From NCBI RefSeq assembly GCF_031764535.1, contig NZ_CP134499.1:3162001-3226000 (forward strand): 64,000 nucleotides of DNA. The letters run 5' to 3'. This document shows positions 53,409 to 62,420 of the stretch, piece after piece. Origin of the DNA: Pseudomonas sp. SG20056. GTDB taxonomy: Bacteria; Pseudomonadota; Gammaproteobacteria; Pseudomonadales; Pseudomonadaceae. Numbering within the stretch: position 1 is the stretch's first letter; the number at the start of each line of letters is the position of its first letter. The position numbers and the translations under genes are program-made. The notes under the pieces are model-generated. The model was not told the DNA's origin. It made no database searches and saw nothing but the letters and a program-made list of their open reading frames with translations.

Positions 53409-54608
53409 ATGAGCACAGCCAACAGCCCCCTCGCCGGCCTGAAAGTGATCGAACTCGGCACCCTGATCGCCGGGCCTTTTGCCTCACGTATTTGCGCCGA
53501 ATTCGGTGCAGAGGTAATCAAGGTCGAATCACCGGATGGCGGTGACCCGCTGCGCAAGTGGCGCAAGCTGTACGAGGGCACGTCGCTGTGGTGGTTTGTG
53601 CAGGCGCGCAACAAGCAGTCAATTACCCTCAACCTCAAGCACGAGGCCGGACGTGAGGTACTGAAGAAGCTGCTTGGTGAAGCGGATATCCTGATCGAGA
53701 ACTTTCGCCCCGGCGTGCTGGAGAAACTGGGCCTGGGCTGGGACGTGCTGCATGCTCTGAACCCGAAACTGGTGATGGTGCGATTGTCCGGCTTCGGTCA
53801 AACCGGCCCCATGAAAGATCAACCGGGTTTCGGCGCAGTGGGTGAGTCCATGGGCGGGCTGCGCTACATCACCGGTTTCGAGGATCGCCCGCCAGTGCGC
53901 ACTGGTATCAGCATTGGTGATTCGATTGCCGCGCTGTGGGGCGTGATCGGCGCACTGATGGCGCTGCGACACCGCGAAGTGAACGGCGGTAGCGGCCAGG
54001 TGGTGGACGTGGCGCTGTATGAGGCGATCTTCGCCATGATGGAGTCCATGGTGCCGGAGTTCGATGTGTTCGGGTTTATCCGCGAGCGCACCGGCAACAT
54101 CATGCCCGGCATTACGCCCTCCTCGATTCACACCAGCAGCAACGGCAAACATATCCAGATCGGCGCCAACGGCGATGCGATCTTCAAGCGCTTTATGCAG
54201 GCCATCGGCCGCCAGGACCTGGCCGATGACGTGACGTTGACCAGCAATGACGGCCGCGATGCGCGACGCGACGAGATTTATGGCGTGATCGACCGCTGGG
54301 TCGGCTCGCTACCGCTTGAGCAGGTGCTGACCACGCTGAACCAGGCCGATGTGCCGGCCAGCCGCATCTTCAGCGCCGAAGACATGTTCAACGACCCGCA
54401 ATTTCTCGCCCGAGAAATGCTCCTGTCAGCCAAGCTGCCAGACGGCAAAGCCTTCAAGATGCCGGGCATCGTACCCAAACTGAGCGACACACCAGGCGAG
54501 GTAAACTGGGTCGGCCCGGAGCTTGGCGAACACAATGAGCAAGTACTGAGTGGCCTGGGCTACAGCAGCGAACAGATCGCCAACTTGCGCAGCGATGGCG
54601 CCATCTAA
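53409..54608 (+). CDS. CaiB/BaiF family CoA-transferase (class III)
   Basis: The 399-residue cytosolic enzyme moves CoA between carboxylic acids. N-terminal block GLKVIELGTLIAGPFASRICAEFGAEVIKVE (10-40) and the catalytic aspartate D171 in GISIGDSIAALWG match class III CoA-transferases. Also typical are ENFRPGVLEKLGLG (97-110) and RLSGFGQTGP (125-134). The substrate cannot be assigned. Start ATG 53409 (MSTANSPLAG) is preferred over 53379. It is monocistronic; no partner dehydrogenase lies nearby. Confidence 0.93.
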   Translation: MSTANSPLAGLKVIELGTLIAGPFASRICAEFGAEVIKVESPDGGDPLRKWRKLYEGTSLWWFVQARNKQSITLNLKHEAGREVLKKLLGEADILIENFRPGVLEKLGLGWDVLHALNPKLVMVRLSGFGQTGPMKDQPGFGAVGESMGGLRYITGFEDRPPVRTGISIGDSIAALWGVIGALMALRHREVNGGSGQVVDVALYEAIFAMMESMVPEFDVFGFIRERTGNIMPGITPSSIHTSSNGKHIQIGANGDAIFKRFMQAIGRQDLADDVTLTSNDGRDARRDEIYGVIDRWVGSLPLEQVLTTLNQADVPASRIFSAEDMFNDPQFLAREMLLSAKLPDGKAFKMPGIVPKLSDTPGEVNWVGPELGEHNEQVLSGLGYSSEQIANLRSDGAI

Positions 54609-54691
54609 TGAAGCAGCTCCAGCACAAGGACTGTGCTAACAGATCGCTTTAAACGCAGGATTGCCAACGCAGGTAGTTTTCCAACAGCACG

Positions 54692-55426
54692 CTAGAGGTG
54701 AACACCGTATTTGGCGTAGATCCCCTCAATAACGCCGCGCCGCTTGAGCGTCAGAATGGCCGCATCAAGCTTATCCAGCCAGCCTTCATGACGCGGATGA
54801 ACACGCATGCTGACATCGAAAGAACTCATCGCATCGCCAATTTCAAGATGGCGGTACTCCGGGATCTTCGCCAGGCTGTACTGCGCAATCGCCTTATTGA
54901 CCACAATTTGATCGAAGCGCGATTTGGCCAGCATCTCCAGCAATTGCGCCTCATTCAGTGCATTGCGCCGATCAAGCTGCCCCGCTTCGATCAACGCACG
55001 CAGATCCGGGTAGGCATAGCCGCGCACCAACCCCACCGACTTGCCGCGCAAATCCTCAGGCCGCGCCACAGGAAAGGCCTTGCCCGGGGCAAACACCATG
55101 ACATCGATAACCTTGCCAAACGGCACCGAAAACACCCCTGGCGTCGACTGACCCTGCACCCAACCCGGGTAAACACCCGGCTCAATATCCAACTGCCCGC
55201 CATTGAACAGCAGACCAAGGCGCGGATAGGGGTAGTACTGCACGCTGAAGGTGTCGCCCGTCAGCTTGCCTAGCTCATCGAAGATGTCTTGATAGATGCC
55301 GGTTTTACCCTGCTCGATCATCATCGGCGGGTAGTTATAAAAGCCGACTTCAAAGGTGGCGGCGTAAGCGCCAGCCTGGAAATAGATACCGCACAGCAGA
55401 ACAACCGTTTTGATCAACCACTTCAC
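54692..55426 (-). CDS. Periplasmic solute-binding protein (SBP family 3-like)
   Basis: The 244-residue protein starts at GTG 55426 (GAGG seven bases upstream) with a signal peptide (MKWLIKTVVLLCGIYFQAGAYA). The mature part is a two-lobed binding fold: FEVGFYNYPPMMIEQGKTGIYQDIFDELGK near the N-terminus and IEGIYAKYGV at the end. No ABC permease or ATPase gene is next to it, so it may serve a remote transporter or a sensor. The earlier upstream start at 55501 gives a basic, non-signal N-terminus and was rejected. Confidence 0.88.
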   Translation of the reverse strand: MKWLIKTVVLLCGIYFQAGAYAATFEVGFYNYPPMMIEQGKTGIYQDIFDELGKLTGDTFSVQYYPYPRLGLLFNGGQLDIEPGVYPGWVQGQSTPGVFSVPFGKVIDVMVFAPGKAFPVARPEDLRGKSVGLVRGYAYPDLRALIEAGQLDRRNALNEAQLLEMLAKSRFDQIVVNKAIAQYSLAKIPEYRHLEIGDAMSSFDVSMRVHPRHEGWLDKLDAAILTLKRRGVIEGIYAKYGVHL

Positions 55427-55457
55427 CCGACTACCTCTACTGCACAACCCACTGCCG

Positions 55458-55718
55458 CTAAAACGCACCAAACAACCAGGCAACCGCAACACCCAGCACA
55501 ACTAAACCTAACAACCAGAAGATACCGCCATGGCCGCCAGACTGCACTACCGATACACCACCCGCCCGTCGCGCAGGTACGTAGCCGTCCACAACATCCT
55601 TGGCCTCTTTCAAGCCAATACCCCTGAGTTCACGCAGCAGCTTGATCGCCTCAATTTTCTGCCCACGCTCAAGCGCTGCCGCTACCTCCACCGGTAAGTC
55701 CTGATCAAATTCAGTCAT
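55458..55718 (-). CDS. Small membrane protein with L7/L12 C-terminal-like domain
   Basis: The 86-residue protein opens with a ribosomal L7/L12 C-terminal-like fold (QKIEAIKLLRELRGIGLKEAKDVVDGYV, about 21-48) and ends in a membrane helix (WLLGLVVLGVAVAWLFGAF). L7/L12-like domains of this kind occur outside the ribosome in many bacteria, with no known function. ATG 55718; the family reads GTG ATG at the start. The solute-binding gene follows 31 bp downstream, so they may be one unit. Confidence 0.8.
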   Translation of the reverse strand: MTEFDQDLPVEVAAALERGQKIEAIKLLRELRGIGLKEAKDVVDGYVPARRAGGVSVVQSGGHGGIFWLLGLVVLGVAVAWLFGAF

Positions 55719-55757
55719 CACACACTCCGCTCAGCAACCTCGCCAGAGCATAGCCGC

Positions 55758-55789
55758 AAAAAAGCCGGCCCCTTGCGAGTACCGGCTTT
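55758..55789 (-). terminator. thrC terminator
   Basis: AAAGCCGGT and GCCGGCTTT-type arms around a GC-containing loop, with a T-run on the minus strand. It ends the hom-thrC transcript about 20 bp past the thrC stop. Confidence 0.8.
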
Positions 55790-55808
55790 ATCGACCAGCG
55801 CGCCAGAC

Positions 55809-57218
55809 TTACAGCGGCTTGCCGCGATTACCGTGCTGAGCGACAAAGCTCTGTACGGTTTTCAGATCATTGGCCAGCACGGTGCAACGCTCTTCACGCT
55901 CGAACAGGTCCGCCAGATGCGCCGGCAAGGCAGGCGCCTGACCCACATCAGCTTTCTCCACGGCTTCCGGGAATTTAACCGGGTGCGCGGTACCGAGGAT
56001 GACCATCGGCGTCGCCAGACTGCGACGGCACTCACGGGCGGCACGCACACCGATCGCCGTATGCGGATCGAGCAGCTCACCACACTCGCTGAACACTTCG
56101 GTGATGGTTTCGCAGGTCTGCGCATCGTCCACCGCCAGGGAATCGAACAGCTTGCGCGCCTCGGTCCAGCGATCCTGATCAACACTGAAACCGCCGCCCT
56201 GTTTGAAGGTGGCCATCAGCCCGGCAATCGCCGCACCGTTACGGCCGTGCAGGTCAAACAGCAGACGCTCGAAGTTCGACGAGACCATGATATCCATGGA
56301 CGGCGACAGGGTCGGATGCAAGGTGTCCTTGACGTACTGATTACCGCTCATAAAGCGGTGCAGGATGTCGTTACGGTTGGTAGCGACGATCAGCTGGCTG
56401 ATCGGCAGGCCCATGTTGCGCGCCAGGTAGCCGGCGAAGATGTCACCGAAGTTACCGGTGGGTACCGAGAACGCGATGGAACGCGCCGGCCCGCCCAGCT
56501 GCAGGGCTGCATGGAAGTAGTAAACGATCTGGGCCATGATCCGCGCCCAGTTGATCGAGTTGACCGCCACCAGACGCGTACCCTTGAGGAAGCCCTGGTC
56601 AGCGAAGCTGTCCTTGACCATTTCCTGGCAATCATCGAAGTTGCCTTCGATGGCAATGTTATGGATGTTGTCACCGAGGATGGTGGTCATCTGCCGGCGC
56701 TGCACCTCGGACACACGGTTGTGCGGGTGCATGATAAAGATGTCGACATTCTCGCAGGCCTTGCAGCCCTCGATGGCCGCCGAGCCGGTATCACCAGAAG
56801 TCGCGCCCATGATCACCACGCGCTCGTTACGCTTGGCCAGCACGTAATCAAGCAGACGGCCGAGCAACTGCAGGGCAAAGTCCTTGAACGCCAGGGTCGG
56901 ACCGTGGAACAGCTCGAGCACCCACTCATTGCCGTTCAGCTGACGCAACGGCGCCACTGCGTTGTGGGCAAATACGCCGTAGGTTTCTTCGAGGATCTTT
57001 TTGAAGTCCGCATCCGGAATGCTGCCGGTGACGAACGGGCGCATGACCCGGAAGGCCAGTTCGTGGTACGGCAGGCCGGCCCAAGAGGCGATTTCTTCCT
57101 GGGTGAAACGCGGCAGGTTTTCCGGTACATACAGACCACCATCGCTGGCCAGGCCGGCGAGCAGCACATCTTCGAAATTCAGGGCCGGTGCCTGGCCACG
57201 GGTACTGATATAGCGCAT
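55809..57218 (-). CDS. thrC: Threonine synthase
   Basis: ThrC converts O-phosphohomoserine to threonine with pyridoxal phosphate. The 469-residue protein has the PLP-lysine region HGPTLAFKDFALQLLGRLLD and the phosphate-binding GATSGDTGSAAIEG loop. The start, MRYISTRG, is the long-type bacterial form. It follows hom by 65 bp in the same operon, as in other pseudomonads. ATG 57218 has a GAAGG ribosome site. Confidence 0.97.
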   Translation of the reverse strand: MRYISTRGQAPALNFEDVLLAGLASDGGLYVPENLPRFTQEEIASWAGLPYHELAFRVMRPFVTGSIPDADFKKILEETYGVFAHNAVAPLRQLNGNEWVLELFHGPTLAFKDFALQLLGRLLDYVLAKRNERVVIMGATSGDTGSAAIEGCKACENVDIFIMHPHNRVSEVQRRQMTTILGDNIHNIAIEGNFDDCQEMVKDSFADQGFLKGTRLVAVNSINWARIMAQIVYYFHAALQLGGPARSIAFSVPTGNFGDIFAGYLARNMGLPISQLIVATNRNDILHRFMSGNQYVKDTLHPTLSPSMDIMVSSNFERLLFDLHGRNGAAIAGLMATFKQGGGFSVDQDRWTEARKLFDSLAVDDAQTCETITEVFSECGELLDPHTAIGVRAARECRRSLATPMVILGTAHPVKFPEAVEKADVGQAPALPAHLADLFEREERCTVLANDLKTVQSFVAQHGNRGKPL

Positions 57219-57283
57219 AGGGGCAAACCTTCGGTTAAATCTTCGAGAGCCACCGCAGCCCGGCTGCGGCGACCAAAAGCGGA

Positions 57284-58588
57284 TTAGTTCAGCTGCTCGA
57301 CGCGGATACGCACAACGCTGCCAACCACATCAGTCAAGGCTTCAAGGGCGCTGATCGCCTCATTGATTTGTGCCTCTAGCACGCGATGGGTGACCAGGAT
57401 CATCGGCACCAGACCGTCCTGCTCCTCGACTTCCTTCTGCATGATCGACTCGATATTGATCCCGCGTGCCGACAGGATGCTCGCCACCTGGGCCAGCACA
57501 CCAGGATGATCCTTGGCCTGAATACGCAGGTAATAAGCGCTCTCACAAGCCTCAATCGGCAGAATCGGGTGATCGGACAGCGAGTCGGGCTGGAAGGCCA
57601 AGTGCGGCACGCGGTTGGTCGGATCAGCGGTCAGCGCACGGACTACGTCAACCAGATCAGCGATAACCGAAGACGCAGTCGGTTCCATGCCGGCACCAGC
57701 GCCGTAGAACAGTGTGCTGCCGGCGGCATCGCCATTGACCATAACAGCGTTCATCACGCCATTGACGTTGGCGATCAGACGATCCGCCGGGATCAATGTC
57801 GGGTGTACGCGCAGTTCGATACCGGCATCAGTGCGACGGGCCACACCGAGATGCTTGATGCGATAACCCAGCGCTTCGGCGTAGTTGACGTCGGCAGTGG
57901 TCAGCTTGGTGATGCCTTCGGTGTAGGCCTTGTCGAACTGCAGCGGGATACCAAAGGCGATGGAAGCCAGGATGGTCAGCTTGTGTGCAGCATCGATGCC
58001 TTCAACGTCGAAGGTCGGATCAACTTCGGCATACCCCAGCGCTTGCGCCTCAGCCAGCACGTCGTCAAAGGTGCGACCCTTCTCGCGCATTTCGCTGAGG
58101 ATAAAGTTGCCAGTACCGTTGATGATGCCGGCCAGCCAGTTGATACGGTTGGCTGCCAGGCCTTCGCGAATCGCCTTGATCACCGGGATACCGCCCGCAA
58201 CAGCGGCTTCAAAAGCGACGATCACGCCTTTTTCACGGGCCTTGGCAAAGATTTCATTGCCGTGCACAGCGATCAGCGCCTTGTTGGCGGTAACCACGTG
58301 CTTGCCGTTTTCGATGGCTTTGAGCACCAGGTCCTTGGCCAAGGCATAACCGCCGATCAGCTCGATAACAATGTCGATCTCGGGGTTGTTCACCAGCTCA
58401 AACACATCGTTGGTGATGCTAATACCGGTCGTGTCGTACTGCGGCTTGGGCGAGCGAATGGCAATTTGGGCAACTTCAATACCGCGCCCTGCGCGCCGGG
58501 TAATTTCCTCGGCATTTCGCTTGAGTACATTCAACGTACCGCCACCGACGGTACCCAGCCCACAGATGCCTACTTTCACCGGTTTCAC
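57284..58588 (-). CDS. hom: Homoserine dehydrogenase
   Basis: Hom reduces aspartate semialdehyde to homoserine, the branch point of threonine and methionine synthesis. The 434-residue protein has the NAD(P) motif GICGLGTVGGGT at 8-19, the catalytic region KANKALI-like VVTANKALIA, and a C-terminal ACT domain (about 350-430), which allows feedback inhibition by threonine. The start is GTG 58588 with GGGGAG six bases upstream. I saw no threonine/isoleucine leader peptide upstream. Followed by thrC. Confidence 0.96.
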   Translation of the reverse strand: MKPVKVGICGLGTVGGGTLNVLKRNAEEITRRAGRGIEVAQIAIRSPKPQYDTTGISITNDVFELVNNPEIDIVIELIGGYALAKDLVLKAIENGKHVVTANKALIAVHGNEIFAKAREKGVIVAFEAAVAGGIPVIKAIREGLAANRINWLAGIINGTGNFILSEMREKGRTFDDVLAEAQALGYAEVDPTFDVEGIDAAHKLTILASIAFGIPLQFDKAYTEGITKLTTADVNYAEALGYRIKHLGVARRTDAGIELRVHPTLIPADRLIANVNGVMNAVMVNGDAAGSTLFYGAGAGMEPTASSVIADLVDVVRALTADPTNRVPHLAFQPDSLSDHPILPIEACESAYYLRIQAKDHPGVLAQVASILSARGINIESIMQKEVEEQDGLVPMILVTHRVLEAQINEAISALEALTDVVGSVVRIRVEQLN

Positions 58589-58616
58589 ACTGAACTCCCC
58601 ATCTGCACTGCGTAAA

Positions 58617-58669
58617 ACGGCCGGAGCAAGCCCCGGCCGTAGAAAAGAGCCGCACCATACGAAGCGGCT
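58617..58669 (-). terminator. Two tandem hairpins between dsbC and hom
   Basis: On the minus strand an AGCCGC/GCGGCT hairpin ending in CTTTTCT (58641-58669) comes first, then ACGGCCGG/CCGGCCGT followed by TTTT (58617-58640). Either can stop dsbC transcription. Since hom starts about 28 bp later, its promoter would have to lie in or close to this space, or some read-through supplies hom. Confidence 0.65.
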
Positions 58670-58700
58670 GTTTATTAGTCAATCAGGCGCATGCCTCAGA

Positions 58701-59426
58701 TCATTTGGATTCCAGGGCAATTTTCGCCAGCTGCGGAGCGGGTTGATAGCCGGGAATGATCTTGCCATTGGCCAGAACGATGGCCGGCGTACCGCTGACC
58801 CCGATCATCTGACCCAGTGCGTACTGCTTGGCAACCGGACTGTCGCACTGTGCATCGGCCACACCCTGGCGGGCTTTCGCGCGGTTCATCGCATCCTGCT
58901 GGTCCTTGGCGCACCAGACATTCGACAACTCTTTGGCCGCCGCGCTTTCCAGCCCCTGACGCGGGAATGCCAGGTAACGCACCTCGACACCCAGACGATT
59001 CAGCTCAGGCACTTCGCTGTGCAGCTTCTGGCAATAGCCGCAATCGGTATCGGTAAATACGGTGATATGGGTCTTCGGCTGCTTGGGTGCAAACACCACC
59101 ATTTCCGAAGCTGGAATAGCATCCAGCAACTTGACCACGCCACGGCCTTCAGCCGCCTCTGTGAGATTCACCGGCTTGCCGTCCTTGACCTGAAACAGGT
59201 AGCCCTGCAATAGGAACTGGCCATCAGCACTGGTGTACAGCTGTCGACCACCGGCCAACTCAACCTGATAAACACCCGGCATCGGACTTTCGGCAATCGC
59301 CTCAATCGGCAGAGCCGGATCAATAGCTTTGAGAGTATTGCGGATGGCCTGATCGGCATCGGCGGCAACACCCACGCTGCTGACCAACCCCAAAGCCAAC
59401 GCGACAACAATGCGGTTAAAACGCAT
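58701..59426 (-). CDS. dsbC: Thiol:disulfide isomerase DsbC
   Basis: DsbC repairs wrong disulphides in the periplasm and is kept reduced by DsbD. The 241-residue protein has a signal peptide (cleavage near residue 21), an N-terminal dimerisation domain (about 25-85), and a thioredoxin fold with the active-site CGYC at 129-132. A second cysteine pair, C172 and C194, matches the structural disulphide of E. coli DsbC. The cis-proline loop is SGTPAIVLANG. ATG 59426 was used; the longer reading frame up to 59486 is not part of the family. Confidence 0.95.
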   Translation of the reverse strand: MRFNRIVVALALGLVSSVGVAADADQAIRNTLKAIDPALPIEAIAESPMPGVYQVELAGGRQLYTSADGQFLLQGYLFQVKDGKPVNLTEAAEGRGVVKLLDAIPASEMVVFAPKQPKTHITVFTDTDCGYCQKLHSEVPELNRLGVEVRYLAFPRQGLESAAAKELSNVWCAKDQQDAMNRAKARQGVADAQCDSPVAKQYALGQMIGVSGTPAIVLANGKIIPGYQPAPQLAKIALESK

Positions 59427-59518
59427 ACAAACTCCCGACAGAAGATGACTTAACAAAGGATGACGCAGCCTACCATATAAGCCCACAGAGGCCGACCACC
59501 GCAGGCTGGACGGCGCAC

Positions 59519-60415
59519 TCAGCCGCGCGGGTGGTGCCGCGCATGCAGCTCCTGCAGCCGCGCGCGTGCGACGTGGGTGTAGATTTGCGTGGTCGACAGA
59601 TCACTGTGCCCCAGCAGCATCTGCACCACGCGCAGATCAGCGCCATGGTTGAGCAAATGGGTGGCGAAAGCATGGCGCAGGGTGTGCGGTGACAGACTCT
59701 TGGCAATACCCGCCGCCTTGGCCTGGTGCTTGATGCGGTACCAAAACGTCTGGCGGGTCATCTGCTCGCCACGCAGGCTCGGGAACAGCACATCGCTGGG
59801 CTTGCCATCCAACAGAAACGGCCGCGCTTCCTTGCTGTAGCGCTCAATCCAGGCGATCGCCTCTTCACCCAACGGCACCAGGCGCTCCTTGCTGCCTTTG
59901 CCAAACACCCGCAGCACGCCCTGACGCAGATTGACCTGCTCCAACGTCAGGCCAATCAACTCGCTCACACGCAAGCCACAGGCATAGAGCACCTCCAGCA
60001 TCGCGCGGTCGCGCAAACCAATCGGATCATCCAACTCAGGAGCGGCCAGCAAAGCCTCGACATCGGCCTCCGACAACGACTTGGGCAGCGGCCGCCCTAG
60101 TTGCGGCAAATCCACCTGCAGCGTCGGGTCACGACTGATTAACTGTTCACGCAAGAGAAACCGGTAGAAACCGCGCAAGCCCGAGAGCAAGCGCGCCGTA
60201 GAGCGCGCCTTATAACCTTCATTCAGGCGCCAGGCCAGATGATCAAGAATCAACTCACGCCCCGCGTCGGCCAGTTGCACATCACGCACCTGCAACCAAC
60301 CATTAAATAGCGCCAAATCACTGCGATAGGCGGCGCGCGTGTGCGCCGACAGCCCTTTCTCCAACCACAGGGCTTCCATGAAACGGTCAATCAGCGGATG
60401 GTCGATGGCGGGCAT
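59519..60415 (-). CDS. xerD: Tyrosine recombinase XerD
   Basis: XerD with XerC resolves chromosome dimers at dif. The 298-residue protein has an N-terminal SAM-like domain (about 8-90) and a catalytic domain with R in CGLRVSELIG, K of GKGSKER, HxxR as SPHTLRHAFATHLLNHG, H in LGHSDLSTT, and the nucleophile Y in TQIYTHV. All six expected residues are seen. Start ATG 60415. It precedes dsbC in the usual order xerD-dsbC-hom-thrC. Confidence 0.96.
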   Translation of the reverse strand: MPAIDHPLIDRFMEALWLEKGLSAHTRAAYRSDLALFNGWLQVRDVQLADAGRELILDHLAWRLNEGYKARSTARLLSGLRGFYRFLLREQLISRDPTLQVDLPQLGRPLPKSLSEADVEALLAAPELDDPIGLRDRAMLEVLYACGLRVSELIGLTLEQVNLRQGVLRVFGKGSKERLVPLGEEAIAWIERYSKEARPFLLDGKPSDVLFPSLRGEQMTRQTFWYRIKHQAKAAGIAKSLSPHTLRHAFATHLLNHGADLRVVQMLLGHSDLSTTQIYTHVARARLQELHARHHPRG

Positions 60416-60499
60416 GCGGAACTATGGCGGCAGGTTAAAGCACGCTAGTCTTTCACAGCCTGGCCATGCAGGGCCAGGGCTAACCCACAAGGACCCTTG

Positions 60500-62323
60500 A
60501 TGAACGAACAACACATCCTTCTGGCCTTTGCCGCCATCGGCGCAAGCGCCCTCGCCTGCCAGTGGCTAGCCTGGCGCTTACGCTTGCCCGCCATCTTATT
60601 TTTGCTGATAGCCGGGATACTTGCGGGGCCGGTGCTGGGTTGGCTTAACCCTCACGCCCTGTTCGGCAGCCTTTTATTCCCACTGGTCTCAATGGCCGTG
60701 GCACTGATTCTGTTTGAAGGCAGCTTAACCCTTCATTTATCAGAGTGGCGTGAGATTGGCAGCGTGGTCAGGCGCATGGTGACGGTGGGCGCGCTGGCCA
60801 CCTGGGCAGTCATTGCTGCAAGTACGCATTACTTGCTTGGCTTCGAGTGGGACATGGCACTGCTGTTCGGCACCCTGACACTGGTCACCGGCCCCACTGT
60901 CATCGTGCCCATGCTGCGTGTTGTCCGCCCGAAAGCCTCCATCGCCAACATCCTGCGCTGGGAAGGCATCGTTATCGACCCGATTGGCGCGCTACTCGCG
61001 GTTGTCGTGTACAGCTTTATTATCGCCAGCAATGAAGGTAATGGCTGGAACAGCGGCCTGACGACCTTCGCTGGCGTGATCGCCTGCGGCAGCGTATTCG
61101 GGATCGCCAGCGGCTGGGCACTGGGCCAGGTATTAAAGCGCCAATGGCTGCCGGACTACCTGCATAACCTTGCGGTATTGGCCACCGTGCTGGGGGCTTT
61201 TATTGCCGCTAACGCAGCCATGCATGAGTCCGGCCTACTCGCCGTGACACTGATGGGCATGTGGCTGGCGAATATGAAGGGCGTCGACGTTCGGCATATT
61301 CTGCACTTCAAGGAAAACCTCAGCGTGCTGTTGATTTCTGGCCTGTTCATTCTGCTGGCCGCGCGCCTCGACCTGAGCGCCCTACTCGCTCTCGGCCCGG
61401 CAGTATTGATACTGCTGGCCATCATCCAGTTTGTCGCACGCCCACTCAACGTGGCACTGTCCACCTTTGGCTCCAGCCTGAACTGGCGCGAACGAGCACT
61501 GCTGGCCTGGATATCTCCGCGCGGCATCGTGGCTGCGGCCGTTTCAGCCATTTTTGCCATCCGCCTTGGCGAATTAGGCTATGAAGGCGCCCAACTGCTC
61601 GTGCCGCTCACCTTCGCCGTTATTATCGGCACCGTGGTATTGCAGAGCGCTACTGCACGCCCGCTCGCCAAATTTCTGAACGTGGCAGAACCGGCCCCAC
61701 GTGGTTTTCTTATCGTAGGGGCCAACCCGGTAGCGCGAGCACTCGGCACGGCACTGCAAGATCTCGGCAACCGTGTACTGCTGTGCGACTCCAGCTGGGA
61801 AAACATCAGTGCCGCCCGTATGCAAAAACTACCAACTTACTTTGGCAACCCCACTTCACAGGACGCTGAAGCCCACTTGGATCTAGTAGGTCTCGGCCAC
61901 CTACTTGCGCTATCGCCTTCCAGTGAACTGAACGCACTGGCATGCATGCACTTTCGCCACGACTTTGCCGCAAATCGCCGCTTTACCCTACCCAGCGGCA
62001 CTGAAAGCCGACGCAGCGACAAACATCGCAGCCGCGACGCCGTGCGCGGTCGCCCCCTTGGCAGCCAGGAACTGAGCTTCCCGCAGTTTGCCAGCCTCTT
62101 AAGCAAAGGTGCAGAGGTACGCACTACGACACTGACCAACACCTTTGACTGGCCGGCCTACCAGAATCTACATGGCGACAACGCTGTGATCCTGCTTGCT
62201 TGCGACCCTGGCGGCTGGATACACGTTGCAACCCGACCGCTTGAAGTTTTGCCGGGCCCGGACTGGATCCTGGTAGCCCTGATTAATGATCCGCAGGCCC
62301 CATCCAGCAGCGGCAAGAACTAA
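60500..62323 (+). CDS. Cation:proton antiporter (CPA family) with C-terminal Rossmann-like domain
   Basis: The 607-residue inner-membrane protein has about 12 helices in the first 400 residues, with FEGSLTL near 76-82, TGPTVIVPM and EGIVIDPIGA in the core; the DPxGA Asp is the ion-coupling residue in the CPA family. The C-terminal part has a Rossmann start, GFLIVGANPVARALGTALQDLGNRVLL, typical of TrkA-N-like regulation by NAD or pH, although the following half is less conserved. It probably exports Na+ or K+ in exchange for protons. ATG 60500 has AAGGA upstream. Divergent from xerD. Confidence 0.9.
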   Translation: MNEQHILLAFAAIGASALACQWLAWRLRLPAILFLLIAGILAGPVLGWLNPHALFGSLLFPLVSMAVALILFEGSLTLHLSEWREIGSVVRRMVTVGALATWAVIAASTHYLLGFEWDMALLFGTLTLVTGPTVIVPMLRVVRPKASIANILRWEGIVIDPIGALLAVVVYSFIIASNEGNGWNSGLTTFAGVIACGSVFGIASGWALGQVLKRQWLPDYLHNLAVLATVLGAFIAANAAMHESGLLAVTLMGMWLANMKGVDVRHILHFKENLSVLLISGLFILLAARLDLSALLALGPAVLILLAIIQFVARPLNVALSTFGSSLNWRERALLAWISPRGIVAAAVSAIFAIRLGELGYEGAQLLVPLTFAVIIGTVVLQSATARPLAKFLNVAEPAPRGFLIVGANPVARALGTALQDLGNRVLLCDSSWENISAARMQKLPTYFGNPTSQDAEAHLDLVGLGHLLALSPSSELNALACMHFRHDFAANRRFTLPSGTESRRSDKHRSRDAVRGRPLGSQELSFPQFASLLSKGAEVRTTTLTNTFDWPAYQNLHGDNAVILLACDPGGWIHVATRPLEVLPGPDWILVALINDPQAPSSSGKN

Positions 62324-62420
62324 GAGCAACAATCTCGTCACCCTATCCTTGGATGGGTGACAGATATCAATTTGCAGCCCATGATTGCACCACGCCACTA
62401 CAGCACAACGGTGCCTAAGC

